64,000 bases of DNA, from assembly GCF_000282055.1 (NCBI RefSeq), contig NZ_AKJZ01000032.1, forward strand, positions 1-64,000, written 5' to 3'. The notes under the pieces are model-generated. The model did not search any database. It was not told where the DNA came from and was given only the letters and a program-made list of their open reading frames with translations. This document shows, one piece after another, positions 26,287-37,239 of this stretch (within the stretch, counting starts at the first letter, position 1; every line of letters starts with the position of its first letter). This DNA comes from Flavobacterium sp. CF136. GTDB lineage: Bacteria > Bacteroidota > Bacteroidia > Flavobacteriales > Flavobacteriaceae. Both the position numbers and the translations under genes were made by a program.

Positions 26287-27318
26287 ATGTTAAAAATTAA
26301 AAACTTTTTTATACTAGGTTTATTTTTATTTCCAAAATTCTTTTTTGCTCAATACACAGATGTTATTAACTCTAATCGCCCAGGCGAAACTATGTCTGCA
26401 TTCTCTGTTGGAAAATCCGTGATTCAGGCTGAAGTTGGTTTTTATGGAATCAATGAAAAGCATGATACACAAAATTATGACGCCTCAGGTTTTGGTAGTG
26501 ATTTCACACTTCGATGGGGCCTTTTCCTTGAACAGCTGGAATTTATCGCAGATATTCAATATCAAAATGAAAAGTTTACTACCCCGGCAACCAGTTTTAA
26601 GAAAAATGACTTTAGACAAACAGTTTTAGGAGCAAAATATTTAATTTATGATCCGTTTAAGAACCATAAAGGAGATGTTAATATTTACAGTTATGATGCA
26701 AATAAAAAATTTAGCTGGCGTCAATTAATTCCTGCTGTTTCAATATTTGCCGGAGCTAATTTTGTTTTTAAGGACAATCCTTATGCATATGGTTCAAATA
26801 CACTCAATTTTTATTCAACCAAATCAGGTATTTCTCCAAAAATAATGTTGATTACTCAAAACCATTTTGGCCCCAAATGGGTATTAGTATCTAACATCAT
26901 TGCAGATTATATAGGTACTGATAATTCTGGATATGGATACATTTTAACTTTAACAAGAGGTTTCAATAGTAAATGGTCTGGTTTTGTAGAAAATCAGGGA
27001 TACAAAAGCGATCTATATAGTGATGCAATTTTTAGAGGCGGCGCAGCTTATTTATTGTCAAGAAACGTGCAAATTGATGCTTCTATAAGCAAAAATTTAA
27101 AAAACACACCTTCATTACTTTACGGAGGAATTGGTTTTTCAATACGTTATGATGATAAACATAAAGAAGAGCTAACAAGACTTGGTAAAGTAAAAAAGCC
27201 TAAAAAGAAAAATAAAAAAGACAAAATCACCAAAGAAGAACCAGTAGATCAAGATAAAATAAAACAAGAAGAAGACTATCAGGAAAAAGAACGTAAAAGA
27301 AAAGCAAAATATGAATAG
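26287..27318 (+). CDS. Outer-membrane protein of the phenol-degradation transporter (MetA-pathway) type
   Basis: This 343-residue protein has a signal peptide (to about residue 21) followed by NRPGETMSAFSVGKSVIQAEVG, the start typical of the 'putative MetA-pathway of phenol degradation' outer-membrane family. Alternating polar/aromatic beta-strands form a barrel to about residue 295. A long lysine-rich tail (KKPKKKNKKDK, then acidic-basic repeats to the end) is unusual for an outer-membrane protein and may be periplasmic. A TACATTTG -7 box at 26243-26250 fits a start about 30 bases before the ATG. Substrate unknown; the family name does not imply phenol metabolism here. Confidence 0.75.
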   Translation: MLKIKNFFILGLFLFPKFFFAQYTDVINSNRPGETMSAFSVGKSVIQAEVGFYGINEKHDTQNYDASGFGSDFTLRWGLFLEQLEFIADIQYQNEKFTTPATSFKKNDFRQTVLGAKYLIYDPFKNHKGDVNIYSYDANKKFSWRQLIPAVSIFAGANFVFKDNPYAYGSNTLNFYSTKSGISPKIMLITQNHFGPKWVLVSNIIADYIGTDNSGYGYILTLTRGFNSKWSGFVENQGYKSDLYSDAIFRGGAAYLLSRNVQIDASISKNLKNTPSLLYGGIGFSIRYDDKHKEELTRLGKVKKPKKKNKKDKITKEEPVDQDKIKQEEDYQEKERKRKAKYE

Positions 27319-27378
27319 CTTTCTTTAGAATACTTTTAATCTCTTAATCTGAGAATTTTAAAATAAACAACAAGCTTA

Positions 27379-28506
27379 ATGATTACAATTAAAGAAGCCA
27401 AAACGAAAAGAGAACTAACAGATTATATCAAATTTCCTTTCTCTTTATATAAAGACAATCCATATTGGGTACCTCCTATTATTGCTGATGAATTAGAATC
27501 ATTTGATAAAACAAAAAACCCTGCTTTTGAAAATGCAGAAGCCTATTTTTATCTGGCGTACAAAAACAACGAAATTGTTGGACGTATTACTGCTATTATT
27601 AATTGGTCAGAAGTAAATGATCAACATAAAAAGAAAGTCCGTTTTGGCTGGTTCGATGTTATTGATGATATCGAAGTCACTAAAGCCCTTCTGGAAAAAG
27701 TCTATGAACTGGGAAAACAAAACAATCTGGAATATACGGAAGGCCCAATGGGATTTTCAAATTTAGATAAAGTTGGAGTTTTAACTGAGGGGTTTGACCA
27801 AATTGGCACCATGATTACATGGTATAACAATCCTTATTATGTAACTCATTTTGAACAATTAGGATTCCGAATAGAGAAAGAATATATTGAAAGTATTTTT
27901 CCGTTTTCGAATGTAAAACCAGATTTTTTTCTGAAAGCACAAGAATTAATCAAAAAAAGATATGGATTAAGAGCCTTGACATTTACAAAGACAAAAGACA
28001 TTATGCCTCATGTTGACAAGATGTTTGATCTTTTTAATGAATCATACGAAAAGTTAGCTTCGTTTGTAGCCATTTCAGATATTCAGAAAGAATACTTTAA
28101 AAAGAAATATATAAGTTTTATTAATCCGGAATACATCAAATTTGTAGTTGACAAAGACGATAACTTAGTGGCTTTTAGCATTGTAATGCCAAGTTTTTCA
28201 GAAGCTTTGCAAAAGGCAAAAGGTAAATTATTTCCGTTTGGATTTATTCATCTTCTAAAAGCAAGAAAAAAAAGTAAAGATGTTGTTTTTTACCTTATCG
28301 GAGTGCATCCTGATTACCAAAACAAAGGCGTTACAGCAATTATTTTTGATGAATATTTTAAAACTTTTTCAGAGAAAGGAATCCAAAACTGTATTAGAAC
28401 ACCTGAATTAGCTGAAAATACCGCAATTCATTTATTATGGAAAAACTTTGATCCTAAAGTTCATTGCCAGCGAAAAACATTCCGAAAAGAGTTATCGGAA
28501 GCATAA
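27379..28506 (+). CDS. GNAT-fold N-acetyltransferase-like protein
   Basis: This 375-residue cytoplasmic protein has an N-terminal half starting ITIKEAKTKRELTDYIKFPF, with AYKNNEIVGRITAIIN as the beta strands of a GNAT fold. A second acetyltransferase-like half holds FYLIGVHPDYQNKGVTAIIFDEYF, resembling the acetyl-CoA-binding motif A (Q/R-x-x-G-x-G/A). This two-part architecture is widespread in Bacteroidota, where it is annotated only as N-acetyltransferase. The substrate is unknown. It lies 60 bases after the outer-membrane protein gene and shares a bidirectional terminator with yidC. Confidence 0.75.
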   Translation: MITIKEAKTKRELTDYIKFPFSLYKDNPYWVPPIIADELESFDKTKNPAFENAEAYFYLAYKNNEIVGRITAIINWSEVNDQHKKKVRFGWFDVIDDIEVTKALLEKVYELGKQNNLEYTEGPMGFSNLDKVGVLTEGFDQIGTMITWYNNPYYVTHFEQLGFRIEKEYIESIFPFSNVKPDFFLKAQELIKKRYGLRALTFTKTKDIMPHVDKMFDLFNESYEKLASFVAISDIQKEYFKKKYISFINPEYIKFVVDKDDNLVAFSIVMPSFSEALQKAKGKLFPFGFIHLLKARKKSKDVVFYLIGVHPDYQNKGVTAIIFDEYFKTFSEKGIQNCIRTPELAENTAIHLLWKNFDPKVHCQRKTFRKELSEA

Positions 28507-28515
28507 CCATAAACT

Positions 28516-28555
28516 AAAAAAGGGTCGAAATTAACACTAATTTCGACCCTTTTTA
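28516..28555. terminator. Bidirectional terminator between convergent genes
   Basis: A perfect stem AAAAAGGGTCGAAATTA / TAATTTCGACCCTTTTT with a 4-base loop (acac) lies between the GNAT gene and yidC. A and T tracts on both sides let it serve both strands. Confidence 0.9.
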
Positions 28556-28571
28556 ATCTTATCAAGAAAAT

Positions 28572-30476
28572 TTATTTCTTTTTATTTTGTTTTTTAGCAG
28601 CTTCTTGCTGTTCCATTACTTCCTGAAGACGTTGCTGAAACTTACCTTGTTTTTTAGGCTCTTTCAATTTATTCTCCTGAATCTGAGCATGGATTTTATC
28701 TGTATCAACGATATAGTTTTTAATCACAAACATAATTCCGATAGTAATTAAGTTAGAGATAAAGTTATACAAACTCAAACCTGCACCATAACTATTGAAG
28801 AAAATCAACATCATTAATGGCGAAACATAAATCATGATTTTCATCATTTTTGCCATATCCGGCATGCCTTCCTGTTGAGGAGCTGCCATTTGCTGATCTC
28901 CGGATGTCATTTTCATGTAGAAGAAAATCGCAATTGCGGCCAAAATTGGAAACAAACTAATATGATCTCCATATAAAGGAATATGAAATGGTAGTTTTAT
29001 CACTGAGTCAAAAGAAGATAGATCATTTGCCCAAAGGAAACTTTTCTGTCTTAATTCAAATGCAGATGGAAAGAACTGGAATGATGCATACATAAACGGA
29101 AGCTGAATCAATGCCGGAATACATCCTGCCATTGGGTTGACCCCTGCTTTGTTGTACAACTTCATTGTCTCCTGTTGTTTCTTCATTGGGTCTTTTTTGA
29201 ATTTTTCTCCCAACTCTGTAATCTCCGGGCGCAAAACTTTCATTTTAGCCTGAGACAGGAATGACTTATAGGTAATTGGCGACATTGCCAATTTAATGAT
29301 AATAGTAAAGATGATAATTGCAATTCCGTAAGCAATAAATGAGCTTAAGAACCCAAATAAAGGAATGAAAATCCATCTATTAATCCATCCAAAAATTCCC
29401 CAGCCTAATGGGATAATTTTCTCGAAATTTTTATCGTATGATTTTAAAACCTTATAATCTGATGGTCCAAAATACCAATTCATTTTATAATTAACTTCTC
29501 CATTAGAAAAGGCTAAAGGAATTGATGCTTTAAATTGTTTTGTAAAAACAGTATCGATTTTTTCGTCTTTGACTAAATTCTCAGAAACCAAATGTGCTTT
29601 TTCAAAGGAAGTATTAGTTTGTAAAATTGCTGCAAAAAAATGTTGTTTATACGCAATATAATCAACCTTTTCAGGAGTTTCTTCTTTTATTGAACCTTGC
29701 CCTACATAGCTTTCTTTTCCTTCTTCATAGCTATAATAAATTTCGGCATAACGGTTTTCATAAGAAATACTTTTTTCGTTTCTATAAGTTTTTAAATCCC
29801 ACTGTAAATCTAATGGTTTAGAAGAATTTAAAACTTTATTCAATCCTTGAGAACGAACATCAAAACCAACTAAATAATCGTTAGGTTTTAATACATATTT
29901 ATATTCTAAAAATTCATTAGCTCCAGCTTTCAAACGCATTGTCAAAACTTGATCTGCACCAGTTTTAGTCAGTGTTGGTTCAAAGAACAAATCTTTAGAA
30001 TTTAAAGTTCTGTTATCAGTCGTTTGCAGTTGAATATTCAAATTAGAGTTATTGTCTTTAATCAGCTCAACTAATTGTTTTGAACCTTTTTCAAATCTCT
30101 CAAATTCTTTAAGAGTTGCTTCAACGATATAACCACCTTTATTAGCGATTTTTAGTTTAATCTTTTCGTTTTCGATAGTTGTAAAAGATTCTTTTGCAGA
30201 AGGAAGTGTTGCAGAGTAAGCAAACCCACCTAAAGTTTTTTGTAATTGTGCTAACTGAACAGTATCACCAGGAGTTACTGCAGTTACTGGCAAAACAACT
30301 GTTTTTGTCTTATCAGTTTTAGATTGCGCTTCCTGTTTAGCTACTAATTCTTTCTTGGCTTTTTCAGCGGCAATCTCTTTATCAGAAGGTTGATTTTGGT
30401 ACATAATCCAAATCAAAATTCCAAATATCAATACAAAACCAATGATTGAATTCAGGTCAAATTTTTTTTCTTCCAT
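28572..30476 (-). CDS. yidC: Membrane protein insertase YidC
   Basis: This 634-residue insertase places proteins in the inner membrane, alone or with SecYEG. The first transmembrane helix is at about residues 11-26. A large periplasmic P1 beta-domain spans about 75-350, and the conserved five-helix core follows (WGIFGWINRWIFIPLFGFL, SPITYKSFLSQAKMKVLRPE, NPMAGCIPALIQLPFMYASF), then FILAAIAIFFYM-like helices and a basic C-terminal tail for ribosome contact (KKQGKFQQRLQEVMEQQEAAKKQNKKK begins near residue 608). The length is typical for Bacteroidota. It is 81 bases downstream of pyrG on the same strand, so the two are likely cotranscribed. Confidence 0.97.
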   Translation of the reverse strand: MEEKKFDLNSIIGFVLIFGILIWIMYQNQPSDKEIAAEKAKKELVAKQEAQSKTDKTKTVVLPVTAVTPGDTVQLAQLQKTLGGFAYSATLPSAKESFTTIENEKIKLKIANKGGYIVEATLKEFERFEKGSKQLVELIKDNNSNLNIQLQTTDNRTLNSKDLFFEPTLTKTGADQVLTMRLKAGANEFLEYKYVLKPNDYLVGFDVRSQGLNKVLNSSKPLDLQWDLKTYRNEKSISYENRYAEIYYSYEEGKESYVGQGSIKEETPEKVDYIAYKQHFFAAILQTNTSFEKAHLVSENLVKDEKIDTVFTKQFKASIPLAFSNGEVNYKMNWYFGPSDYKVLKSYDKNFEKIIPLGWGIFGWINRWIFIPLFGFLSSFIAYGIAIIIFTIIIKLAMSPITYKSFLSQAKMKVLRPEITELGEKFKKDPMKKQQETMKLYNKAGVNPMAGCIPALIQLPFMYASFQFFPSAFELRQKSFLWANDLSSFDSVIKLPFHIPLYGDHISLFPILAAIAIFFYMKMTSGDQQMAAPQQEGMPDMAKMMKIMIYVSPLMMLIFFNSYGAGLSLYNFISNLITIGIMFVIKNYIVDTDKIHAQIQENKLKEPKKQGKFQQRLQEVMEQQEAAKKQNKKK

Positions 30477-30557
30477 TATAATTTTAAAAAGTCATTCGTT
30501 ACAAGGTTATTAGTTATGAGTTTCACTCAAAAGTTACATCCTTTTAGAATATTAATA

Positions 30558-32243
<1,686 letters not shown>

Positions 32244-32344
32244 TTAGAGAATGAGATAATTTGCAAATTTTTAAATAGAACGATTACATGTTTCCGTAAT
32301 CGATAATTTTAACTTTTAATTAGAGATTTTTTTGAATATTCCCA

Positions 32345-32578
32345 TTAATTAGGTTTTGGATATTGCTTTTTAATATTTCGGATTAATTCTTCTAACCCAT
32401 TTAGTTTTAGCTCATAGATAAGTTGCAATTGTTGTCCTAATTCTCCTTTTGGAAAACCTTTGTTATGATACCAAACCACATAATATTCAGGCAAATCAAT
32501 TAGAAAACGTCCTTCATATTTTCCGAAAGGCATTTTAGTGTGGGCTAATTTTATGAGAAGTTTTTTGTCTTGTTCCAT
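32345..32578 (-). CDS. DUF3820-family small protein
   Basis: This 77-residue cytoplasmic protein has the core MPFGKYEGRFLIDLPEYYVVWY followed by LKLNGLEELIRNIK, which matches DUF3820, a family found across Bacteroidota and Proteobacteria. The fold is compact and the biochemical role unknown; the FGKYEG...LIDLPEYY pattern also appears in nucleic-acid-associated domains. It stands between pyrG and the OsmC terminator, on the same strand, so it has its own transcript or is read into pyrG. Confidence 0.85.
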   Translation of the reverse strand: MEQDKKLLIKLAHTKMPFGKYEGRFLIDLPEYYVVWYHNKGFPKGELGQQLQLIYELKLNGLEELIRNIKKQYPKPN

Positions 32579-32582
32579 TTTA

Positions 32583-32630
32583 AAAGAGAAGAAGCAAGAA
32601 AAAAAACCAATAAGATTTCTTTCTTGCTTC
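32583..32630 (-). terminator. Terminator after the OsmC gene
   Basis: Perfect 11-bp arms GAAGCAAGAAA (32591-32601) and TTTCTTGCTTC (32620-32630) are followed on the minus strand by a T-rich tail. It closes the LysM-LysM/PBP-OsmC unit. Confidence 0.8.
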
Positions 32631-32653
32631 CTTAAATTCTATAAATCTGTTTT

Positions 32654-33055
32654 TTATTTCCAGTTAAAAGTAATTCGTTTTTCGATTTCTGAGTTTAAAC
32701 TCAAAAACACCGGGCAAGTCATTGCTGCGCGCTCCAGTATCGTTTTACTTTTTTCGTCTGCTTCGCCTTTCATTTCAAAAGCAATTTCTATTGCTCCAAT
32801 TCTTCTTGGCTCAGCATTCATTATTTTTGTTACCTCAGCAGTTGAATCATTTAAATTTATATCCATATCACGGGCTTTAATTCCCATAATAGTCATCATG
32901 CAGCTTGCCAAAGCATTAGCAACAGTATCCGTTGGGGAAAAAGCCTCTCCTTTTCCGTTGTTGTCTAGTGGTGCATCCGAAATAATTTCACTTCCGGATT
33001 GTACATGTATTGATTTTGTTCTTAAATCTCCTAAATAGGTTACTTTTGATGTCAT
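32654..33055 (-). CDS. OsmC/Ohr-family protein
   Basis: This 133-residue cytoplasmic thiol protein has the two active-site cysteines of the OsmC fold: Cys52 in ANALASCMMTIMG and Cys114 in AAMTCPVFLSLN. Such proteins reduce organic hydroperoxides or act on other electrophiles. Length and motif spacing fit the YhfA/OsmC branch more than Ohr. Its start codon shares one base with the stop codon of the preceding LysM/PBP gene (TAATG), which implies translational coupling between a cytoplasmic thiol protein and an envelope protein. The reason for this link is unclear. Confidence 0.88.
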   Translation of the reverse strand: MTSKVTYLGDLRTKSIHVQSGSEIISDAPLDNNGKGEAFSPTDTVANALASCMMTIMGIKARDMDINLNDSTAEVTKIMNAEPRRIGAIEIAFEMKGEADEKSKTILERAAMTCPVFLSLNSEIEKRITFNWK

Positions 33056-35172
33056 TAATTTGCTACTTTTAAAGTTAAGTCTGAATCGTAATATAAAATG
33101 TAAACACCTTTGTTAGCGTGTCCTCCATCTTCTTTTTTATAATATTGAAATTTATTATCAACTTGTTCTGTTGTCATTAAATCTGCTGTTTCCTGATATG
33201 TTTTTCCCTGAACCAAACGCATCATCGTATCAAAAGTCACATCAAATCCTCTGGTAGCATATGTATTAGGATTCACTTTGTTTTTCAATCGATATTCTTT
33301 TTCAAAAATCAAAACCGGCTGTTCATCACTTTCTCTTGTCACAGAAGGATACATTAATTTTAATTTTACTAAATTTTCAAAATTAATTTCATCAGTATCC
33401 AATGTACTGTTAGGTTCCAAAATTACTAATTGAATCTGACATGTTTTTTGTGCGTCAATCAAAGCCTTAATAATTGTTTTAACCATTGCTGTATTACCGG
33501 TTTCCATTACGACATAATTCATTCGGTTTGGCAATAATAAACTTTTTAAATTCGCAACGTCCAAACCTCCTGTTTCCGTCAAAGCAGCAAAAACAACACC
33601 TTTTTGATTTTGTTTGATATAACTTATAACCGATTCTTTTTTCTTATCAACAACAGCAACGATATTTCCGTTTTTAGAACGCATGTAATCAAAAACCGAA
33701 TTTCTGACAACGTCATTAGTTGGTATCGACTGATATAAATTATCTATTGGATTGGCAGAATCTTTTGATAATGGTGAAATTACCGGTACATTATATAAAC
33801 GTAATGTATTTGCAGCTGCTTCGGCATTATTTTGATAAAATGGTCCGATAACGGCATCTGCATCCTGCAATTTATTTTGAGAAATCAAACTGGAGATATT
33901 CGATGTTGTTTTAGTTTCCTGAGAATCGTAAATCGAAATATCAATTGGTAATTTTAAGGTTTTCGCCGAATCGATTGCCATTAAAGCCCCTGAATAAAAA
34001 TCAAGAGTCATGTTCAAAAATTTATCATTTTTTATTCGGTTAGCAGAACTCACTGTGTCGTTTTGCATTTTAGCTAAATTAAAAGGCAATAATAAAACTA
34101 TTTTTTTACGCTCATTCTGTCCTTTCTTTTTAGTCAGCTCAACCACTTCAGGATCTACTTCTACCGTCTCTGATTTTACTGTTCCTACAATTTTTATCCC
34201 TCTCGGTTTGTCAGCAGGTTTATCTTCTGTTTTTTCTGAGGCTTTTTCTACAGGTTTCTCCGGAGATTTTTCAACTGGCTGTTGTTGTGCAATAATTGGA
34301 ATTGGCGCCACAAATCCTGCCGGTACTTTTAAAACCATTCCTTCTTTTACTCCTTCAGAAAGTGTCGGATTTAATTCCGTTAATTCTTCCTGAGTGATAT
34401 GAAATGTTTTTGATAAACTATAAAAAGTCTCTTTTGGTTTTACCTGATACTCCATATAAGTTGTCACTTTTCTTGGAGTTTCAACTGATTTTTTAGCTTC
34501 AGCCGGTTTAGCTGTACTTTCAGCAATTGGGGCAGTCACTTCTGTTTTTGGAGCTGTTCCTTTAATCGTTACCCGATATCCAACAGGTAAACTAGCCACA
34601 ATATCCGGATTACGCTTTTCTAAATCCTCAATAGTAGTTTTGTATTGTTTTGCAATCGAATATTTAGTTTCTTTCGCCTGAACATCGTGATATAAATATT
34701 TTTCCTGGGCTTTTTCCTTAATTGTTTTAGCCGCTGTTATTGTTTTTGGCGCTGCACCTTTTGCCGGAATTACTAATTTCTGACCAATCTGAACTCCATC
34801 TTTTTCAAGAAAGGGATTTGCTGCTTTTAAAGCCTCATCAGAAACACCGTATTTTTTTTCAATACTGTAAAAAGTCTCTTTGGGCTGTACTTCATGTATC
34901 ACTTCTTTTGTACGTGCAGTCGATTTTACTTTCGCAACTTCTGTTTTAGCTTTCACATCTTTAGTTGGAATCAATAAAACAGTATTGGGCTTCAAAGCGG
35001 TTCTCGCATCAGGATTTAATTTGTAAATATCATAAGGTGTAACCTTAAATTTCTGTGCGATCTGGTTAACAGTCTCTCCGTTTGAAACCGTATATTTAAC
35101 TACCTTTTCCTGTGAAAAAGCAGTACAGGTAATAAAAAAAACAAGAGAAAAAATGGTGAAGAAATATTTCAT
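33055..35172 (-). CDS. Four-LysM protein with C-terminal type I periplasmic-binding (LpoA-like) domain
   Basis: This 705-residue exported protein has a signal peptide to about residue 20 (MKYFFTIFSLVFFITCTAFS). LysM peptidoglycan-binding domains sit at about 22-68, 90-137, 160-205 and 240-285, each in the form VxxxET.xxIAxxY. A Pro/Lys/Glu-rich linker leads to a type I periplasmic-binding fold at about 360-700 (KIVLLLPFNL, DADAVIGPFYQNNAEAAANTL, VPVISPLSKDSANP). That fold is shared with ABC substrate-binding proteins and with LpoA, the activator of PBP1A. Joined to LysM domains it suggests a cell-wall regulator. The ATG at 35172 is preferred over an earlier frame opening at 35190. Confidence 0.82.
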   Translation of the reverse strand: MKYFFTIFSLVFFITCTAFSQEKVVKYTVSNGETVNQIAQKFKVTPYDIYKLNPDARTALKPNTVLLIPTKDVKAKTEVAKVKSTARTKEVIHEVQPKETFYSIEKKYGVSDEALKAANPFLEKDGVQIGQKLVIPAKGAAPKTITAAKTIKEKAQEKYLYHDVQAKETKYSIAKQYKTTIEDLEKRNPDIVASLPVGYRVTIKGTAPKTEVTAPIAESTAKPAEAKKSVETPRKVTTYMEYQVKPKETFYSLSKTFHITQEELTELNPTLSEGVKEGMVLKVPAGFVAPIPIIAQQQPVEKSPEKPVEKASEKTEDKPADKPRGIKIVGTVKSETVEVDPEVVELTKKKGQNERKKIVLLLPFNLAKMQNDTVSSANRIKNDKFLNMTLDFYSGALMAIDSAKTLKLPIDISIYDSQETKTTSNISSLISQNKLQDADAVIGPFYQNNAEAAANTLRLYNVPVISPLSKDSANPIDNLYQSIPTNDVVRNSVFDYMRSKNGNIVAVVDKKKESVISYIKQNQKGVVFAALTETGGLDVANLKSLLLPNRMNYVVMETGNTAMVKTIIKALIDAQKTCQIQLVILEPNSTLDTDEINFENLVKLKLMYPSVTRESDEQPVLIFEKEYRLKNKVNPNTYATRGFDVTFDTMMRLVQGKTYQETADLMTTEQVDNKFQYYKKEDGGHANKGVYILYYDSDLTLKVAN

Positions 35173-35267
35173 AATAGATATTAAAAACAATTATTCTTTA
35201 ATGCGAACAAGATACTAATTTATGTTTAAAACAAAAATCAGTCCAATAGTTAATTCTTTGGTAATTA

Positions 35268-37178
35268 TTACCTGAGGTCAATTTCCGCTTTAGCGATAAT
35301 GATATTTTTATATAACTCATCTTCTTCCTTTTTCTTGCATTGATATAAAACTTCTTCCATATTATTGTATTTATTCGAATAAACATAGTAAGAAAGACTA
35401 TTAATATTAAAGAAGAAACTAGCATTAAAATCGCCCGAATCAATCAGTTTCATAATTAATTTATCTCTTGGTACTGCATCGGTAAATGTACCTAAAACCA
35501 AGTAATAGCCATTTGAAACTTCTTTAAGATTATCAAAAACTTCAATCTTTATATTCTTTTCATTTTTAAACGGATTTTCTTTCAATTCCTGCTTCATTTC
35601 TTCTACTGAAATGGATTTTGAAACTTCAGGCGAATCTGTTTTATTTTGATTTTTTATAGCTTCATCCTGATATTTCTTCAACTTCATCAAAGCCACTTTA
35701 TCATCAAATTTCCTGGCTTCCATACTATAATAGGAAGCTTTGCTGATGTGTCGTTTTATTTCAATTGTTTTCTGAATATCCAGTGAATCAATTTTGGCAA
35801 TTAAAAGTTGATTTTGTGCATCGCCCTGTTCCTGCTCTATTTTATAACGTTTAATCTCCTCTAATGAAAGTCTTTGCTGCAATGAAGTAACATTATTATT
35901 TTTTTCGCTTTCGCGGATTTTCTTTTTATATTCCTGGTTTTCCTCAAGGGCAATTCGTTCCACTTTGTTCATTAAACCTGCGTAAACTTTTCGGTTTTCA
36001 GCTAATTCTTTCTTTAATTGAGAAGACAAATCGCTTGTTTTACTAATACTTTCATATGATTGTTTCTCCAGACGTTTTGATTCATTTATATTCAAAACAT
36101 CCATTCTTTTCAATTCTATTAAATCATTATTCATTGTATTAACCAACGAATCTAATTTAGCCATTAAAATATCCTGAACATTTTTATTAGTTTCTAAAAC
36201 CAAACGTAATTTTTCAACTGAATTATCTTTCGAACCGTTCAAATCATTCAGGTTAACTTTTAAATCATTAATTTTTATAATCTTCTGATTCATTTCTTTC
36301 TGAACAACAAGCCGGTCTTTTAAATCTTCTAATTCAACAGTTTTAGCTTTTGTTTTTTCAACAACTACTTGCTTTTCGGCCAAAGCCAGCATCAATTCTT
36401 CACTTTCGTTTGTTGGTTTAATTTCCTTGGCATTGATGGCTAATTTATTTCCAACAACTAATCCGTTTACAATTTCGGGGTTTTGAGATTCTAACTGGTC
36501 AATTGAAATTCCGTATTTTTTAGCAATCGAAAATTTAGTTTCTTTGGCTTCGACCACATGAAAAACAGTTTCCTGGTTAATCACGCGAACTCTTCCGTCT
36601 AAAGTTTTTCTTTTGTTTGGAATTGCAATTGTCTGGCCAATTTGCAATCCGTTTTGAAGTAAATCTTTATTTAGATTTTCTAAATCCTGAACCGATACAT
36701 TATATTGTCTGGCAATACTAAATAACGATTCCTTGGCAACTACCTGATGAGTCACTTTTGAAGAAGCATTAATTTCAGTTTTTGAAAGATTTGCAGAATT
36801 CTGCGGAATAATTAATTCCTGACCTATTTGAAGTCCGCCGGCAAGAATTTCGGAATTTGCATTTTGAAGAGCTTCAACCGAAACATTATATTGCTTAGAC
36901 AAACCATAAAGTGTTTCTTTTGCACCAACTATATGAGTTATTTGCTGGTTTTGCTTTCCTGCAGAATGAACAGGAATCTTAATAATCTGATTGTCTTTGA
37001 TTCCGCTTTGAGATTCGGGGTTGAATTTGTAAATTTCATCGACTGAAACCTTATATTTTTGGGCGATAAAATAGGCTGTTTCTCCTTTTTGAATTTTGTG
37101 CTCAATAAATGAATCTTGCGCAGTTATTTTGTTAAAAAACAAAATAAACACAAGTGAAATCGTTAAAAGTTCTCTCAT
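35268..37178 (-). CDS. Four-LysM, coiled-coil protein with C-terminal SPOR-like domain
   Basis: This 636-residue exported protein has a signal peptide to about residue 20 (ITAQ cleavage). LysM domains lie at about 24-70, 81-125, 139-186 and 205-250, each with the KETxxxIAxxYxVSxxxLxxxN pattern. A long charged helical region with coiled-coil character (about 260-530) follows. The final segment (GYYLVLGTFTDAVPRDKLIMKL ... SYYVYSNKYNNMEEVLYQCKK) resembles a SPOR peptidoglycan-binding domain. It should sit in the periplasm bound to peptidoglycan. It is the first gene of a leftward unit with the LysM/PBP and OsmC genes, just after the guaA terminator. Confidence 0.8.
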   Translation of the reverse strand: MRELLTISLVFILFFNKITAQDSFIEHKIQKGETAYFIAQKYKVSVDEIYKFNPESQSGIKDNQIIKIPVHSAGKQNQQITHIVGAKETLYGLSKQYNVSVEALQNANSEILAGGLQIGQELIIPQNSANLSKTEINASSKVTHQVVAKESLFSIARQYNVSVQDLENLNKDLLQNGLQIGQTIAIPNKRKTLDGRVRVINQETVFHVVEAKETKFSIAKKYGISIDQLESQNPEIVNGLVVGNKLAINAKEIKPTNESEELMLALAEKQVVVEKTKAKTVELEDLKDRLVVQKEMNQKIIKINDLKVNLNDLNGSKDNSVEKLRLVLETNKNVQDILMAKLDSLVNTMNNDLIELKRMDVLNINESKRLEKQSYESISKTSDLSSQLKKELAENRKVYAGLMNKVERIALEENQEYKKKIRESEKNNNVTSLQQRLSLEEIKRYKIEQEQGDAQNQLLIAKIDSLDIQKTIEIKRHISKASYYSMEARKFDDKVALMKLKKYQDEAIKNQNKTDSPEVSKSISVEEMKQELKENPFKNEKNIKIEVFDNLKEVSNGYYLVLGTFTDAVPRDKLIMKLIDSGDFNASFFFNINSLSYYVYSNKYNNMEEVLYQCKKKEEDELYKNIIIAKAEIDLR

Positions 37179-37189
37179 AAATAGTAGGT

Positions 37190-37225
37190 ATAAAAAATTA
37201 AGGCATTACAAATGTAACGCCTTAA
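37190..37225 (-). terminator. guaA terminator
   Basis: The stem TTAAGGCATTACA / TGTAACGCCTTAA with a 2-base loop and one mismatch has a T-run on the minus side. It lies in the 61 bases between guaA and the LysM gene. Confidence 0.8.
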
Positions 37226-37239
37226 TTTGAAAAAAAATA

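Noticed and set aside
35198-35443. 81-codon ORF overlapping the end of the second LysM gene
   Set aside because: It is a different frame of the same strand inside a well-supported gene, with low-complexity composition.
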